A stretch of 64,000 nucleotides of DNA from Tragulus kanchil (Eukaryota; Chordata; Mammalia; Artiodactyla; Tragulidae). The position numbers and the translations under genes are program-made. Position 1 is the stretch's first letter. Each line of letters starts with the position of its first letter. Below the pieces are notes generated by a model. The model was not told the origin of the DNA, did no database searches, and saw nothing but the letters and a program-made list of their open reading frames with translations. Location of the stretch: positions 8,274,501 to 8,338,500 of the forward strand of contig JAIOJX010000005.1 of the NCBI GenBank assembly GCA_022376925.1. Reading direction: 5' to 3'. Positions 11,704 through 23,117 of this stretch are shown here, piece after piece.

Positions 11704-12754
11704 CCCTGTTTAAGGGGATGCTCATCACTCTCAGTGCTGAGTGGAAAAGGTTTGAGAATCAGAGAATAACACGGAAATTTTACCCCAAAGAGGGGTCCTG
11801 AAGGGAAAAACTTCAACCTTTGGTCTACTAATGCTGGGAAGCAGCACTGATCCTCCCCGCCATTTCCTGCCGACTCTCAGTCACACCATGAATGATCAGT
11901 GACAACAAGCAAACAAGCAAAAACACAGCAACAATCACAAGCCCACTGACAGACCACGGACACGTCCTGTTAGAAGGCTGCAGGGTCTAGGTCCAGGTTC
12001 CTGCCTCCGCAGGGGGCTGGCTGTGCTTAGGAGGGCTACTCGGGGTTGAAGGGGGGAAGCCCAGCTCATTCTTTCAGTCGAGTGCAGAGCTGGGACAGAG
12101 AGGCCTGAGTGCCGAGGCAGCCCCGTCTCCAGGGCGAGTGAGGCGCTAAACAAGTTAGGGGCAGCACACCGACGACCACAGATCAACAAGACAAGGGCTA
12201 ATTCATACAAGAGACAGCAGTGGGATTCCACATAAGTAGAAGAAATTAGGGAAAAAATTAATGACACGTCATACTGTCTAAATTCATACTGTTTTAATTA
12301 AATAGAAAGATCTGTTTCAAATCTTAACCGTATATGCCTTTTGGTGGTGGCAACTTAAGAGTTTCACAAATAATCCCCCCTTTCCCAGCACACGCACTAA
12401 AAGTAAAGGAAGGAATTAAATTCAAAAGGTGCTATTATGCATTTTTTGTGGAGTGCTTGCACTTTCACATATTCATGGTTGCTCAGTCTTTATTTCTGGC
12501 AAGTGTAAACAGCAACATTCCACCCAAGGAACATTTCTGGTAACACCTTACCTTGACATATTAGAAATATCAGGAGGAATTCTCATTTGCAACATATATA
12601 TACCAAGATCTACCAAGAAATAAGATGCCTCCAAACCAGTGAGGCCAACCTCAGAATACGGATCATGAGCCACCTAAACACCATTTAGCACAATTCACGT
12701 GCTAAATTAACTGGGAAGAGGTTGAGGAAAGGACTACTAGCCCTTCCTTTTTTA
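11704..12754. other. Unique intronic DNA (duplicated at 12,804-13,855)
   Basis: No interspersed repeat seen. A 110-codon minus frame at 11,935-12,267 shows no family features. Confidence 0.5.
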
Positions 12755-13925
12755 ATGTTTTTATTTTTAACTTTTTGGGGCCACTTCTGTTACTTTATCC
12801 CTCCCTGTTTAAGGGGATGCTCATCACTCTCAGTGCTGAGTGGAAAAGGTTTGAGAATCAGAGAATAACACGGAAATTTTACCCCAAAGAGGGGTCCTGA
12901 AGGGAAAAACTTCAACCTTTGGTCTACTAATGCTGGGAAGCAGCACTGATCCTCCCCGCCATTTCCTGCCGACTCTCAGTCACACCATGAATGATCAGTG
13001 ACAACAAGCAAACAAGCAAAAACACAGCAACAATCACAAGCCCACTGACAGACCACGGACACGTCCTGTTAGAAGGCTGCAGGGTCTAGGTCCAGGTTCC
13101 TGCCTCCGCAGGGGGCTGGCTGTGCTTAGGAGGGCTACTCGGGGTTGAAGGGGGGAAGCCCAGCTCATTCTTTCAGTCGAGTGCAGAGCTGGGACAGAGA
13201 GGCCTGAGTGCCGAGGCAGCCCCGTCTCCAGGGCGAGTGAGGCGCTAAACAAGTTAGGGGCAGCACACCGACGACCACAGATCAACAAGACAAGGGCTAA
13301 TTCATACAAGAGACAGCAGTGGGATTCCACATAAGTAGAAGAAATTAGGGAAAAATTAATGACACGTGATACTGTCTAAATTCATACTGTTTTAATTAAA
13401 TAGAAAGATCTGTTTCAAATCTTAACCGTATATGCCTTTTGGTGGTGGCAACTTAAGAGTTTCACAAATAATCCCCCCTTTCCCAGCACACGCACTAAAA
13501 GTAAAGGAAGGAATTAAATTCAAAAGGTGCTATTATGCATTTTTTGTGGAGTGCTTGCACTTTCACATATTCATGGTTGCTCAGTCTTTATTTCTGGCAA
13601 GTGTAAACAGCAACATTCCACCCAAGGAACATTTCTGGTAACACCTTACCTTGACATATTAGAAATATCAGGAGGAATTCTCATTTGCAACATATATATA
13701 CCAAGATCTACCAAGAAATAAGATGCCTCCAAACCAGTGAGGCCAACCTCAGAATACGGATCATGAGCCACCTAAACACCATTTAGCACAATTCACGTGC
13801 TAAATTAACTGGGGAAGAGGTTGAGGGAAAGGACTACTAGCCCTTCCTTTTTTTTAATGTTATTACTATTTTTTAACATTCTTTTTTTGGGGGGGCCACT
13901 TCTGTTGATCTTTCATTTGTTTATC
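11704..13925 (+). repeat. Tandem duplication F (offset about 1,099)
   Basis: Copy 1 is 11,704-12,795 and copy 2 is 12,804-about 13,925. The end of copy 1 (12,755-12,800) is a shortened version of copy 2 at 13,855-13,925, missing homopolymer bases and the (T)n(G)n run. Confidence 0.95.
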
Positions 13926-14142
13926 CTTGTTCTTTGGCCTGTGTGGGCCTCCCATCGCAGTGGCCTCTCTTGCTGCAGAGCACCGGCTCTGGGCGCACGC
14001 GCTCCAGAGCTCTGGCTCGGTAGTTGGACACATCGGTCCAGCCGCTCCGTGGCCCGTGGGATCCTCCCAGGCCAGGGACCGAACCGGTGCCCCTTGCACT
14101 GCAAGACGGTGTCCTTACCCACTGGACCACCAGGGGAGCCCC
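13888..14142 (-). mobile_element. CHR-type SINE, GC-rich young form
   Basis: Near full length, minus. Differs from its duplicate at 15,046-15,295 at several sites: GGCCCGTG against GGCACGTG, GGGACCGAACCGGTGCC against GGGATCGAACCGGCGCC, CAAGACGG against CAAGGCGG. Confidence 0.85.
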
Positions 14143-14194
14143 CTCCTTTTTTTAAAATTGAAGAATAAATCAGCATTTAGTGGTCCGTGATGTG

Positions 14195-14414
14195 TGTGTG
14201 TGCTCAGTCCCTGAGTTGTGTCTGACTCTTTGCAACCCCATGGGCTGTAGCCCACTAGGCTCCTCTGTCCTTGGTATTTTCCAGGCAAGAATACTGGAGT
14301 GGGTTACCATGACCTCCTCCAGGGGATCTTCCCAACCAAGGATCATACCCATGTCTCTTGTGTCTCCTGCACTGGCAGGTGGATTCTTTACCACGGAGTC
14401 ACCTGGGAATCCCA
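14195..14414 (-). mobile_element. Bov-tA SINE
   Basis: Minus, near full length: TGTCTGACTCTTTGCAACCC, AAGAATACTGGAGTGGGTT, GGCAGGTGGATTCTTTACCA, GGAATCCC. Duplicate at 15,347-15,566. Confidence 0.9.
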
Positions 14415-14927
14415 GTCCATGATGAGGCCCAAGTGTATGTATTTGAAAACATTCCAGTGATGGTTTTATTGGGCTGGCCCAAAGGTTCATTCTATATGGC
14501 AGACAGATGGGAAAACCCCAATGACCTTCCAGCCAACCCCCTGTTAGCGCTCTGATTAGCCGCTCCGCCCCCACCTCAGCCTCGAGAAGCCCCGGTCGCC
14601 TGCCGTCCCATCCTCCTCAGTGCCCATGCCCCGGGCCTCTCGAGCACACTGTCTGCCTCCTGGAAGAGTTGCTCTTTCCAGTGGAGGGTGGAAAAGGTCA
14701 CCAACCAGGCGTTTATCTTCAATGAAGACTCCTCAGGAAGACGGTCTTTTGCAGCTAAGCTGTAATGTCCCCCAGGCGGGCGAAGTCCCCCTTTACTAGT
14801 GAGAAATCCTGCAGGGAGATGACTGGAATGTTTCAAGTAAAGAAGGTGGAGGCGGGGTTGTTGACAAAGTATAAAGGGGTTTTTCAGGGGGACCCCTTTG
14901 CCATGGCCACCGTTCTTTGCCATCATC
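14415..14927. other. Unique intronic DNA (duplicated at 15,567-16,080)
   Basis: Moderately GC-rich. The 120-codon minus frame at 14,576-14,938 has no recognisable domain. Confidence 0.5.
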
Positions 14928-15045
14928 CTAAACACCATTTAGCACAATTCACGTGCTAAATTAACTGGGAAGAGGTTGAGGAAAGGACTACTAGCCCTTC
15001 CTTTTTTAATGTTATTACTATTTTTTAACATTCTTTTTTTGGGGG

Positions 15046-15295
15046 GGCCACTTCTGTTGATCTTTCATTTGTTTATCCTTGTTCTTTGGCCTGTGTGGGC
15101 CTCCCATCGCAGTGGCCTCTCTTGCTGCAGAGCACCGGCTCTGGGCGCACGCGCTCCAGAGCTCTGGCTCGGTAGTTGGACACATCGGTCCAGCCGCTCC
15201 GTGGCACGTGGGATCCTCCCAGGCCAGGGATCGAACCGGCGCCCCTTGCACTGCAAGGCGGTGTCCTTACCCACTGGACCACCAGGGGAGCCCCC
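15046..15295 (-). mobile_element. CHR-type SINE, copy in block G2
   Basis: Duplicate of 13,888-14,142 with the substitutions noted there. Confidence 0.85.
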
Positions 15296-15346
15296 TCCTT
15301 TTTTTAAAATTGAAGAATAAATCAGCATTTAGTGGTCCGTGATGTG

Positions 15347-15566
15347 TGTGTGTGCTCAGTCCCTGAGTTGTGTCTGACTCTTTGCAACCCCATGGGCTGT
15401 AGCCCACTAGGCTCCTCTGTCCTTGGTATTTTCCAGGCAAGAATACTGGAGTGGGTTACCATGACCTCCTCCAGGGGATCTTCCCAACCAAGGATCATAC
15501 CCATGTCTCTTGTGTCTCCTGCACTGGCAGGTGGATTCTTTACCACGGAGTCACCTGGGAATCCCA
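15347..15566 (-). mobile_element. Bov-tA SINE, copy in block G2
   Basis: Duplicate of 14,195-14,414. Confidence 0.9.
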
Positions 15567-16080
15567 GTCCATGATGAGGCCCAAGTGTATGTATTTGAAA
15601 ACATTCCAGTGATGGTTTTATTGGGCTGGCCCAAAGGTTCATTCTATATGGCAGACAGATGGGAAAACCCCAATGACCTTCCAGCCAACCCCCTGTTAGC
15701 GCTCTGATTAGCCGCTCCGCCCCCACCTCAGCCTCGAGAAGCCCCGGTCGCCTGCCGTCCCATCCTCCTCAGTGCCCATGCCCCGGGCCTCTCGAGCACA
15801 CTGTCTGCCTCCTGGAAGAGTTGCTCTTTCCAGTGGAGGGTGGAAAAGGTCACCAACCAGGCGTTTATCTTCAATGAAGACTCCTCAGGAAGACGGTCTT
15901 TTGCAGCTAAGCTGTAATGTCCCCCAGGCGGGCGAAGTCCCCCTTTACTAGTGAGAAATCCTGCAGGGAGATGACTGGAATGTTTCAAGTAAAGAAGGTG
16001 GAGGCGGGGTTGTTGACAAAGTATAAAGGGGTTTTTCAGGGGGACCCCTTTGCCATGGCCACCGTTCTTTGCCATCATCC

Positions 16081-16639
16081 ATCCCCTAGGCAACTGGTAG
16101 CTATTTTCTGCATTTGAAGTTGAAAACAGAGGATTTCTTTCCAGTGGCCCGGCTTTGTTTATCTTGGCAAGATGGCCTGGTAATTAAGCCTATATGGTCC
16201 TGGAGGGCTGGGATAGCAGGGGCTGGGATTTCAAACCAATTTGTTTAGTTTTCTCTCTAACCCTGAAGTGCTCTAAAAATAGACCACCAACACCTCTAAC
16301 GTCAGCTTTCCACCGCTCTGACTGCAGAAGGATAAGGGATGTGGTTTACCCCAAGCCCCATCTCCACTCCTCTACCCGTCACCTCTGATTCTTTAGGCAT
16401 GACTTTTCTCTTTACCTCAGTAATATTTTTGTTATAGATGAACAATTCGAGTGAAGGTCTGCTCTTACATTTTTATCTATGATAATGTTTCATTGATATA
16501 CTTGTATATATGAGGATATACTGAATATATTATATATATATATATCTTATAATGCATCATATGATAGCTGCCTTTTTAAAATGCCTACTGTGGGCTAAGT
16601 CCATATAGTTAAAGATACATTTTTTTCAGTAGTCATGTA
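16081..16639. other. Single-copy intronic DNA with (TA)n
   Basis: Start of the region without duplications. A short TATATA run is at 16,528-16,546. Otherwise nothing recognised. Confidence 0.5.
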
Positions 16640-17055
16640 CAGATAGATGTGAGAGCTGGATCATAAAGAAGGCTGAACACCAAAGAATCGATACTTTGGA
16701 TCTTGTGGTGCTGGAGAAGACGCCTGAGAGTCCCTTGGATGGCAAAGAGTTCAAACCAGTCCACCCGAAAGGACATCAACCCTGAATATTCATTGGAAGG
16801 ACGGATACTGAAGCTCTACTACTTTGGCCAGCTGAGGCAAAGAGCTAAGTCATTGGCAAAGACCCTGATGCTGGGAAAGACGGAGGGCAGGAGGAGAAGG
16901 GGGCGGCAGAGGAGGAGATGGTTGGGTGGCACCGGCGACTCAATGGACATGAGTTTGAGCACGCTCTGGGAGGCAATAAAGGACAGGAAAGCCTGGTGTG
17001 CTGCAGTCCATGGGGCTGCAAGGAACTGGACGTGACTGAGAGACAGAACAACATG
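16640..17055 (+). mobile_element. BovB (RTE) LINE fragment, 3' end of the reverse-transcriptase ORF
   Basis: A frame from 16,703 to 17,035 encodes a Lys/Arg-rich stretch (KTLMLGKTEGRRRRGRQRRR, then WLGGTGDSMDMSLSTLWEA) typical of the C-terminus of BovB ORF2. The element is only a 3' fragment and cannot be autonomous. Confidence 0.85.
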
Positions 17056-17109
17056 TCCTAGAAACTGATGATTTCCATATATTACACCCTTACGACTGAT
17101 CGATAAGAC

Positions 17110-17205
17110 AGGTATTATTACTCCCATTTTATAAATGAGGAAATGGAGGCTTGCCTCAAGTTAACACTGTTAGAAAGTGACAAAAGTGGGATTTGAAATA
17201 AAATC
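17110..17205 (-). mobile_element. MIR SINE fragment
   Basis: CCCATTTTATAAATGAGGAA, ATGGAGGCTTG and AAGTGGGATTTGAA follow the reverse MIR core. Confidence 0.6.
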
Positions 17206-17689
17206 CATGTTCTTGCCAGTGTGCCATAAAGGGAGACTCTTCTAACAGCTATCTGTGTAAGTATTTTATGTAATTCAACATTCAATTCAGTATTTTGCTG
17301 AGTACCTAGTATGAGCAAGGTCCTGTGACTTCAGGAATACCAAATCTTATTAATAACAGCAAAGACACCAATTCATTAATATATTAGCAAGTGGGGCACA
17401 GGTGTGCTAGGAAATCCCTGTGTCTGAAGTCTGCATTTCTACAGGACACCTCCAGGCCATGGAATAGTTACTAATACTCAATTATGTTAACTTAGGAAAT
17501 GGGGTTCTGACATAATTCAAGTCTTGAGTCCATACTATCTTTTCAGCATCTGTTGGCATCTACTTGTAGAAAGAGCATTGCCACTGACGAGAGCTGTCTG
17601 CTTCCAATGCTCAGGAGCCATGGAGACACCTTGTGTAGACTCTAGAACAATCACGAGACATCATCATCCCTGTTTTGGTGGTGGTGGCA
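17206..17689. other. Single-copy intronic DNA
   Basis: No repeat or exon recognised. Confidence 0.5.
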
Positions 17690-17883
17690 CTCATCCCCTC
17701 AAGTCGTGTCTGACTCTCTGTGACCCCAGGGACTGTAGTCTGCCAGGCTCCTCTGTCCATGGGATTTCCCAGGAGAGAATACTGGAGCGGGTTGTCATTT
17801 CCTCTTCCAGGGGATCTTCCGGGCCCAGGGATAGAACCAGAGTTTCCTGCACTGCAGGTGGCTTCTTTACTGCTGAGCCATTT
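17690..17883 (-). mobile_element. Bov-tA SINE
   Basis: Minus: CGTGTCTGACTCTCTGTGAC, GAATACTGGAGCGGGTTG, GCACTGCAGGTGGCTTC. Confidence 0.88.
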
Positions 17884-17884
17884 T

Positions 17885-17955
17885 CCAGGTCAGAGAGCTG
17901 AGACGCAGAGAGCTTAACTTGCCCAAGGTTACAGAGCTTCGAGTCACAGGGAAAC
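17885..17955 (-). mobile_element. MIR SINE fragment next to Bov-tA
   Basis: GCTGAGACGCAGAGAGCTTA and CTTGCCCAAGGTTACAGAGC match the reverse MIR core. The Bov-tA probably inserted into it. Confidence 0.6.
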
Positions 17956-19770
17956 AGACATGCTTTCCTCCAAACCTCATACTCTATCTTGCCTTTACTA
18001 CAAGAGCACATGAGACTGAGTCCCTGCCCAGGTACAACACATAACAGGTCCCAGATCCTACTTTTTATTCAAGGACTTGTCTGTCAGTCTGCCTCCACAT
18101 ACAGATAAAAGGTGAGTCTCTCATATTGAGCGGGGCTTACCTCAAACTGGACAGCCACAGTGGGCAACCAAGGTGAGCTCCAGGCGTCATTTAGATAGTG
18201 TTTTGATTGCAAGGGGTTGGTGAGTAAGGCAGTGATAACAGAGAAGGGCAGAGGTGAAAAGCAGAAAGCCTACTGCAGAGGTGACAGGAGACGAAGGTTT
18301 AGGCTTCTACTTGTTTTGCAGAGTGGATGGATCAGGAGACTTGACCCATGGGAAGCAACAGACAAACCGGGCTACACAGGCACAAAGAGACGGGGGGCAA
18401 GGCATGGGAGCAGCCAGGGACCAAAGCTTCCCCCAGAGAGAGGCGAGAAAGATGAAGGAGGGAGGGGCTGAGAGCGCGCTTTAAGTGGGTCGTGTCTGTG
18501 TGGGCGTGGGGGGCGCCCACACTACAGAAGTGTGGTACTGGAGAAGCAGAATGTCTGAATGAGAAAAATGAGAGATGATGAGGTCATAAGGGCACAAAAG
18601 GGGAGGGAATTGGCAAAGAGGCTTGAAAAGTGGAGAGGAAGTTTCTTTAGAAGTGGGGGGCAGACAGGAAGCCATGGTGAGTTCTCAGAAGAGCACTGAT
18701 GCCTATTCCAGCAAAGAAAGGATGCTGAAGGGATCTTTGTTACGTGCCGCTTGCAGATTGGGTGTGCGCAGACCTCCTTCAGCTCTGTAAAGACTTTGAT
18801 CTCCAAGTAGATAAGTCATTTAGCTCTGCAAACCGGCTTACTCAATCAATGAATAAATACCTAACCAAACAGTTGATTTTTTCAAAGCCTCTTCTGTTGC
18901 TTTGAAATCTCACATGGGATTTAGAAAGGAGGCAGTGGGCAGGAGGCCAGAATTTGGAGGATGTGCAATACTTCATTTAGGAGAGAATAAAACATTTAAC
19001 ACCCAAATGTCAAAGCCACGAAAGAAACGGGAATTATATAGACTGTAAGTAACCATGCTGACTAAATTAAAGACTCAATCATGTCTTCTCCAGCCACCTT
19101 GAGAAGATAAAAATGTTTCCAAGGTCCCCTTGAAAGCTTTTCTTAGTACACACTTTCTGCTTTCCCTAACCCACATTATTATGCACGTTCAACCGGTACA
19201 CAACAGTCTGAATTTTCTAATGTCGTTTTCTTAGTGGTAGTCTAAGTCCCATCTGTAATCGCCTTCAATCAAAACATTCAAGAATGAATTTGTTGAATGG
19301 CAGGCTAGATAAATAATTTAGAATTTTAATGTAGGCCTAGGATACAGAAATTCGGCCAAGCCACAAAGGCTGCTTGGCTATTAGAGATCAAACAGGGCCT
19401 GTGGGGCGCTGACCAGGCCTGGGCCTGCACAGGTGGGCGGGGCCTCTGCTCAAACACAGCTGTGACTCCACCTTATAATTACCTTCTGGGCAGAGAGCAA
19501 AGGCAGCGACCCACCCCCAACCTTCAGGAGGGAGGCCCTCACGAAGGGAGGCGCTGTCACGCAGGCAAAGCCCCCCGTGCCAGCACCGCCCCCAGGATTT
19601 CAGAACATGCTATGTGTACTCAGAGGAGCTTGGGGAAAATTCTCAATACATGAAGCCCTCCACAATTTATTAATCAGGGGACTTCATAATCCTTTAAAGA
19701 GAAATGGAACATTAAGTGCCTATGAGAGAGATTGTACCCTTCATTTTTAAAAAATTAAAAAAAAAATTTA
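17956..19770. other. Single-copy intronic DNA, 1.8 kb without recognised repeats
   Basis: G/A-rich from 18,250 to 18,700 and A/T-rich after 18,840. No exon supported. Open frames near 18,217-18,806 overlap on opposite strands and lack family features. Confidence 0.5.
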
Positions 19771-19996
19771 GCCTGCTTTTTATCGGTCCTTCATCTATTT
19801 ATTTTCATCCATGCTAATTCTTTGCCGTGTGTGGGCCTCCCATTGCAGCGGCCTCTCTCGCCGCAGAGCACCGGCTCCGGGAGCATGGGTCCAGCCCGCT
19901 CTGCGGCATATGGGATCTTCCCGTGCCAGGGATCGAACCTCCGCCCCCTGCATTGCAAGGCGAACTCCCCACCCACTGGACCACCAGGGAAGCCCT
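19771..19996 (-). mobile_element. CHR-type SINE with internal deletion
   Basis: Minus; head GGGCTTCCCTGGTGGTCCAG at 19,996. It lacks part of the middle (CTCCGGGAGCATGGGTCCAG joins two distant segments). Flanked by an A/T-rich tail. Confidence 0.82.
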
Positions 19997-19999
19997 GTC

Positions 20000-20585
20000 C
20001 CCTTCTTTTGAACAAAAAAAACACATACAATGCAACCCAAACAGACTAGCTATAGGCTCACTCCTCCCCCATATTCACCAGAGCAGTCGCTTGCGTTCCC
20101 CAGTGTTCAAGATAACTAGAGATACAGAGCCGGGCGGACTTGGAATTGTGCGTAGGTTCAAAATGAGCAAGGCTTTGTTGTTACCTAGTTGTGATCCCTG
20201 AGGTAGCCAAACCAGATAATCTGGTTAAAAAAAATCTTCCAGTGGCTGGACTATAAATCTCTCAACACTTTTAAGTCTGTGCTGAATTTATATTGTTTAG
20301 AGCAACAGAGTGTCTAAAAGGAATTCCCAACTCCAGGATTTTACAATCTAATAATCATCTGGTTTTACTACTTAGGTGGCTTGAATTAAATAACTGCCGG
20401 GCATGCATTTCACTTTGCTTTGGAGAGGTTCTGTCTTAAAAACAAACCAAAGGAAAAAAACAAGAACCTATTCTGCAGAAATAATACTCTGACAGAAAGT
20501 CCTAAGCTTCCTGGGAGAAGAAAAAAGTCACAAAGGACCTTTTAGGGAGGCCATGGATAATTCTTTGTTTAATGAGATAGTGCTT
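20000..20585. other. Single-copy intronic DNA
   Basis: A/T-rich with short A runs. Nothing recognised. Confidence 0.5.
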
Positions 20586-20587
20586 TT

Positions 20588-20725
20588 AAGGTTATAGATT
20601 CTGGAGCCAAACTCCAGCTCCACCATTTTTCAGCTGTGTGGGTTTGGATAAATTACTTAACCTCTCTGTGCATATCTGAAAATGAGTCTAAGGAATTAAC
20701 ACTGCCCCATGGAGGTAATTGGGAG
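20588..20725 (+). mobile_element. MIR SINE
   Basis: ATTCTGGAGCCAAACTCCAG, CAGCTGTGTGGGTTTGGAT, AATTACTTAACCTCTCTGTG and the GAAAATGAG step are the MIR body in order. Confidence 0.8.
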
Positions 20726-21945
20726 ATTTACATATGACACCCCTATACTGTCACGGTGAGTCTTAAGACTGTTAGGTATCGTCCCTCTACCTTTGTGTCA
20801 CCTCCTCTACTTTAAATTACAAAATCCTTTCCTGAAATCGTCCATTATTAACTAGAGAGAAAACAGGCTTTGAAAGAAAGGGAAAGTAGATCGCTTCAGC
20901 TATTGGTTCTTTTTATGGTCTCCATGAGGTGTCAATCTGTCATTTGGTTAGCTGGGGAAGATAGTAGTTTTACTGGTAAAGATGCCCCCAGGCTGATAAA
21001 AATCATAGGTTTACAGCACTGGGCAGGGTGTCTACCGCTGGGAAGACACAGCAGAGAGGAAGGGTTTCCCTATGAATGCCAACCACGATTCACATCATCA
21101 GCTGCCACGGTGTTTTCTTTCCACAAAATAAAGCTAAACACGAGGAGGTCACTGAATAAAAGTGACTTTAGACATCACTTCTGCCACTTTCCAGACTGCA
21201 GCCCTCGATGTTAAAAACAGCCATTTATACTTTCCACTAGCAAGTATAGGAATGTACTCACTCCCCCCCCTGCCTCCCCCCGCCCCGCCGCTTCAAGCTG
21301 GTTTTTATGAATCTAAAGGCATTTACAGTAGGAAGTGGAGGGCAAAGAGTCACTGAAGGCTAGCTAATATCAGGAGACTTAGCAGTAGGGATCTCCTATT
21401 ATTGTTCTAAATAAGAGAGCTGTGGAAACGTGAGTGAACCATTGTAAGAAAGAGCGGCTTTCCTGTCAGGTAGAAAGATCTGCCTCTGGGTGTATCCTGA
21501 ATTCAAAAGTAATGAGACTCTTCGGACTCTCCATTCCCCTGGTCTTTCCTATTGAGGCAGAACATGGGAAGCTGATGGTCGTGATAACTGATATCTGTGC
21601 CTTCAGAGGGTCCTAACCTTTTCAAGGAGAATCATGACTCATGCATCACAATAGACCTTTCAACAGTTGGATTTAGAGCTATCGAACATGATTTATAGTT
21701 GCTGAATAAAAGGCTTATCACCGAGCCTAGCCAGTGGCTATTAGCCAGGACTGAGTATTTACAACCTCACATTAAAAAAGGATGAGCCAGAGGCTAGATA
21801 ATTCAGAAAGAAAGCAAAGCAGCTCTCAGCTCGCACCATCCTGCAGGGCAGAAAGGTAGGTTAAACTGCCAATCCCAAAGCATAAACACTTTGCCTAAGT
21901 GCATCTTAATAATAGCATGCTCCTTCAAACGTGCTCCTGTAACAA
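20726..21945. other. Single-copy intronic DNA
   Basis: Contains a C-rich stretch at 21,263-21,292. A 114-codon plus frame at 20,870-21,214 has no recognisable features. Confidence 0.5.
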
Positions 21946-22086
21946 TAATGCTCTGACTCTTGGTCGTGTCTGACTTTTTGGACTGCAGCCTGTCAGGCTC
22001 CTCTGTCCACGGAATTCTCCAGGCGAGAATACTGGAGTGGGTTGCCATTCCCTTCTCCAGGGGATCTTCCCAACCCTGGGATCAAA
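21946..22086 (-). mobile_element. Bov-tA SINE, partial
   Basis: Minus: CGTGTCTGACTTTTTGGACT, GAATACTGGAGTGGGTTGCC. It lacks the head of the element. Confidence 0.85.
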
Positions 22087-22614
22087 GTCTATCTGTCTGT
22101 TCTAGAACAGAAGTATTCATCCTTCAAGCAAAATTCACATCCAGTTCCGTGCAGCCTCCTCTGAATAGGGTCTCTGGTTAGATCAAGGCAACTTAGACAA
22201 AACGGGATATTCTAAACAAGTTACAATCCTTTTGCCAAGAATAAACACACCAATGCACCGGAAAACCCGCTGCTGAGGGTCCTGACACTCTTGAGTTTCA
22301 GAAACAATAAACTGGCTGGAGTCTTCAGACGCTCGGGCCACTCATACACCAATGAAAGAGTTTTCAAGAAATGGCGAATATTCAGTTGGTTCTGCATCCA
22401 ATATTTATGGCTGTCAAAATACTCCACCATCACCTGTATAATAGTACCCGGGGCTTTTAACTTCTCCCTCTAAAAGTATACATGGCAAACTGCTTCCCAA
22501 AGCAAACGCTTTAAAGCAAAGGGTGAAAACTGCTTTTAGAGCCAGGCTGAGAGACCCAGGACTTCTGATTCGTCTCTTACTACAGTGGAAGCCAGGCCCG
22601 GGAGCCCGGAATCC
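22087..22614. other. Single-copy DNA of intron 1 next to the promoter island
   Basis: No repeats recognised. Regulatory content of intron 1 close to exon 1 is possible but not visible. Confidence 0.5.
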
Positions 22615-22867
22615 TGAGATCAGGCGTGCTCCCTTGGACTAGAAGCCCTGGGTCTCCAGTGGCTGCGGCAGCCGGGCTCGAAGAACTTGCAGGGGAGGTG
22701 GGACGGGCGTGCTGCGAGCTCCGGCGTGGGTCTTAGGGGTTGGAGCTCCGCCTGTCCGCTCTTCCGGCAGCCCCAGGGACTGGGACCCAACTCAGAACCC
22801 TCCTGGGGCACAGCAGAGGCGCTGCCACAGTGGAACAGACACAGAAGTCTCGTGTTGAAAGACATTC

Positions 22868-22873
22868 TCTTAC
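22868..22873 (-). other. NEDD9: Splice donor of NEDD9 exon 1
   Basis: On the minus strand the coding segment ending AAG is followed by GTAAGA, a near-consensus 5' splice site (AAG|GTAAGA). It puts a phase-0 intron after codon 4, as expected for NEDD9. Confidence 0.8.
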
Positions 22874-22885
22874 CTTATACTTCAT
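22874..22885 (-). CDS. NEDD9: NEDD9 first coding exon, coding part (4 codons, MKYK)
   Basis: NEDD9 (HEF1, CAS-L) is a cytoplasmic scaffold of the p130Cas family. It sits at focal adhesions and centrosomes, binds FAK and Src-family kinases, and begins with an SH3 domain encoded from exon 2. Seen here on the minus strand: ATG AAG TAT AAG followed at once by GTAAGA, a good splice donor. The ATG has A at -3. The peptide Met-Lys-Tyr-Lys equals the start of NEDD9 isoform 1, and the intron falls in phase 0 after the fourth codon. That fits the known isoform pair, which differs only in the first four residues (MKYK or MWTR) before a shared NLMAR. A CpG-rich promoter lies immediately upstream. The exon is in the single-copy part of the window. 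Identification rests on four codons plus donor, start context and promoter, so it is strong but not proven. Exon 2 lies beyond the left edge. Confidence 0.82.
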
Positions 22886-23060
22886 CTTGGCAGCGGTGAA
22901 TCGAGCCGTTTTCCTGCACTAGTTAGACCGCATTAAGCCCTGGTGTGCCCGCCCCTCCATCGAGCGCCGGGCTAAATGAAAGTAGGAACCGCCAGGCTCC
23001 GCCGGTTGTCGGCAGCGCAGCACGGAGCTCCGGCACCGCTACGCCCGCCAAGCCTCTGAG
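22886..23060 (-). other. NEDD9: NEDD9 5' untranslated leader (upstream limit approximate)
   Basis: GC-rich sequence between the start codon and the CCAAT/octamer cluster. The transcription start cannot be read from sequence. I place it near 23,030-23,060 only because upstream promoter boxes normally sit 40-100 bases before the start. There is no TATA box. The leader contains a short upstream reading frame and a GGGGCGGGC Sp1-like site near 22,947-22,957. Confidence 0.55.
22919..22960 (-). other. Candidate upstream ORF in the NEDD9 leader (13 codons)
   Basis: On the minus strand an ATG at 22,960-22,958 opens a 13-codon frame (MEGRAHQGLMRSN) closed by TAG at 22,921-22,919, ending 33 bases before the NEDD9 ATG. 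Its start has T at -3 and G at +4, so it is weaker than the main start and would probably be leaky. Whether it lies in the mRNA depends on the unmapped transcription start. Confidence 0.4.
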
Positions 23061-23098
23061 CTCACTGTTTTGATTGAGGAAGACCAAGCACGGAGCTC

Positions 23099-23106
23099 AT
23101 TTGCAT
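23099..23106 (-). promoter_or_regulatory. Octamer ATGCAAAT
   Basis: A perfect 8-base POU/Oct site in the orientation of the gene, just downstream of the CCAAT box. Confidence 0.55.
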
Positions 23107-23117
23107 ACAGCCCTGCT

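Larger units (their letters stand above)
13771..16080 (+). repeat. Tandem duplication G (offset about 1,152)
   Basis: Copy 1 is 13,771-14,927 and copy 2 is 14,928-16,080. The join is CATCATCCTAAACACC against CATCATCCATCCCC at the end of copy 2. Several base substitutions in the CHR SINE distinguish the copies. Confidence 0.95.
1..22873 (-). other. NEDD9: NEDD9 intron 1, 5' part
   Basis: Everything left of the exon 1 donor is intronic if the exon call holds. No reading frame matches the NEDD9 SH3-coding exon 2, so the intron continues past the left edge. After collapsing duplications A-G the visible part is about 15 kb. Confidence 0.7.

Noticed and set aside
16703..17035. Possible protein-coding gene with basic C-terminal region
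   Set aside because: The sequence is the C-terminal end of BovB reverse transcriptase, only a 3' LINE fragment.
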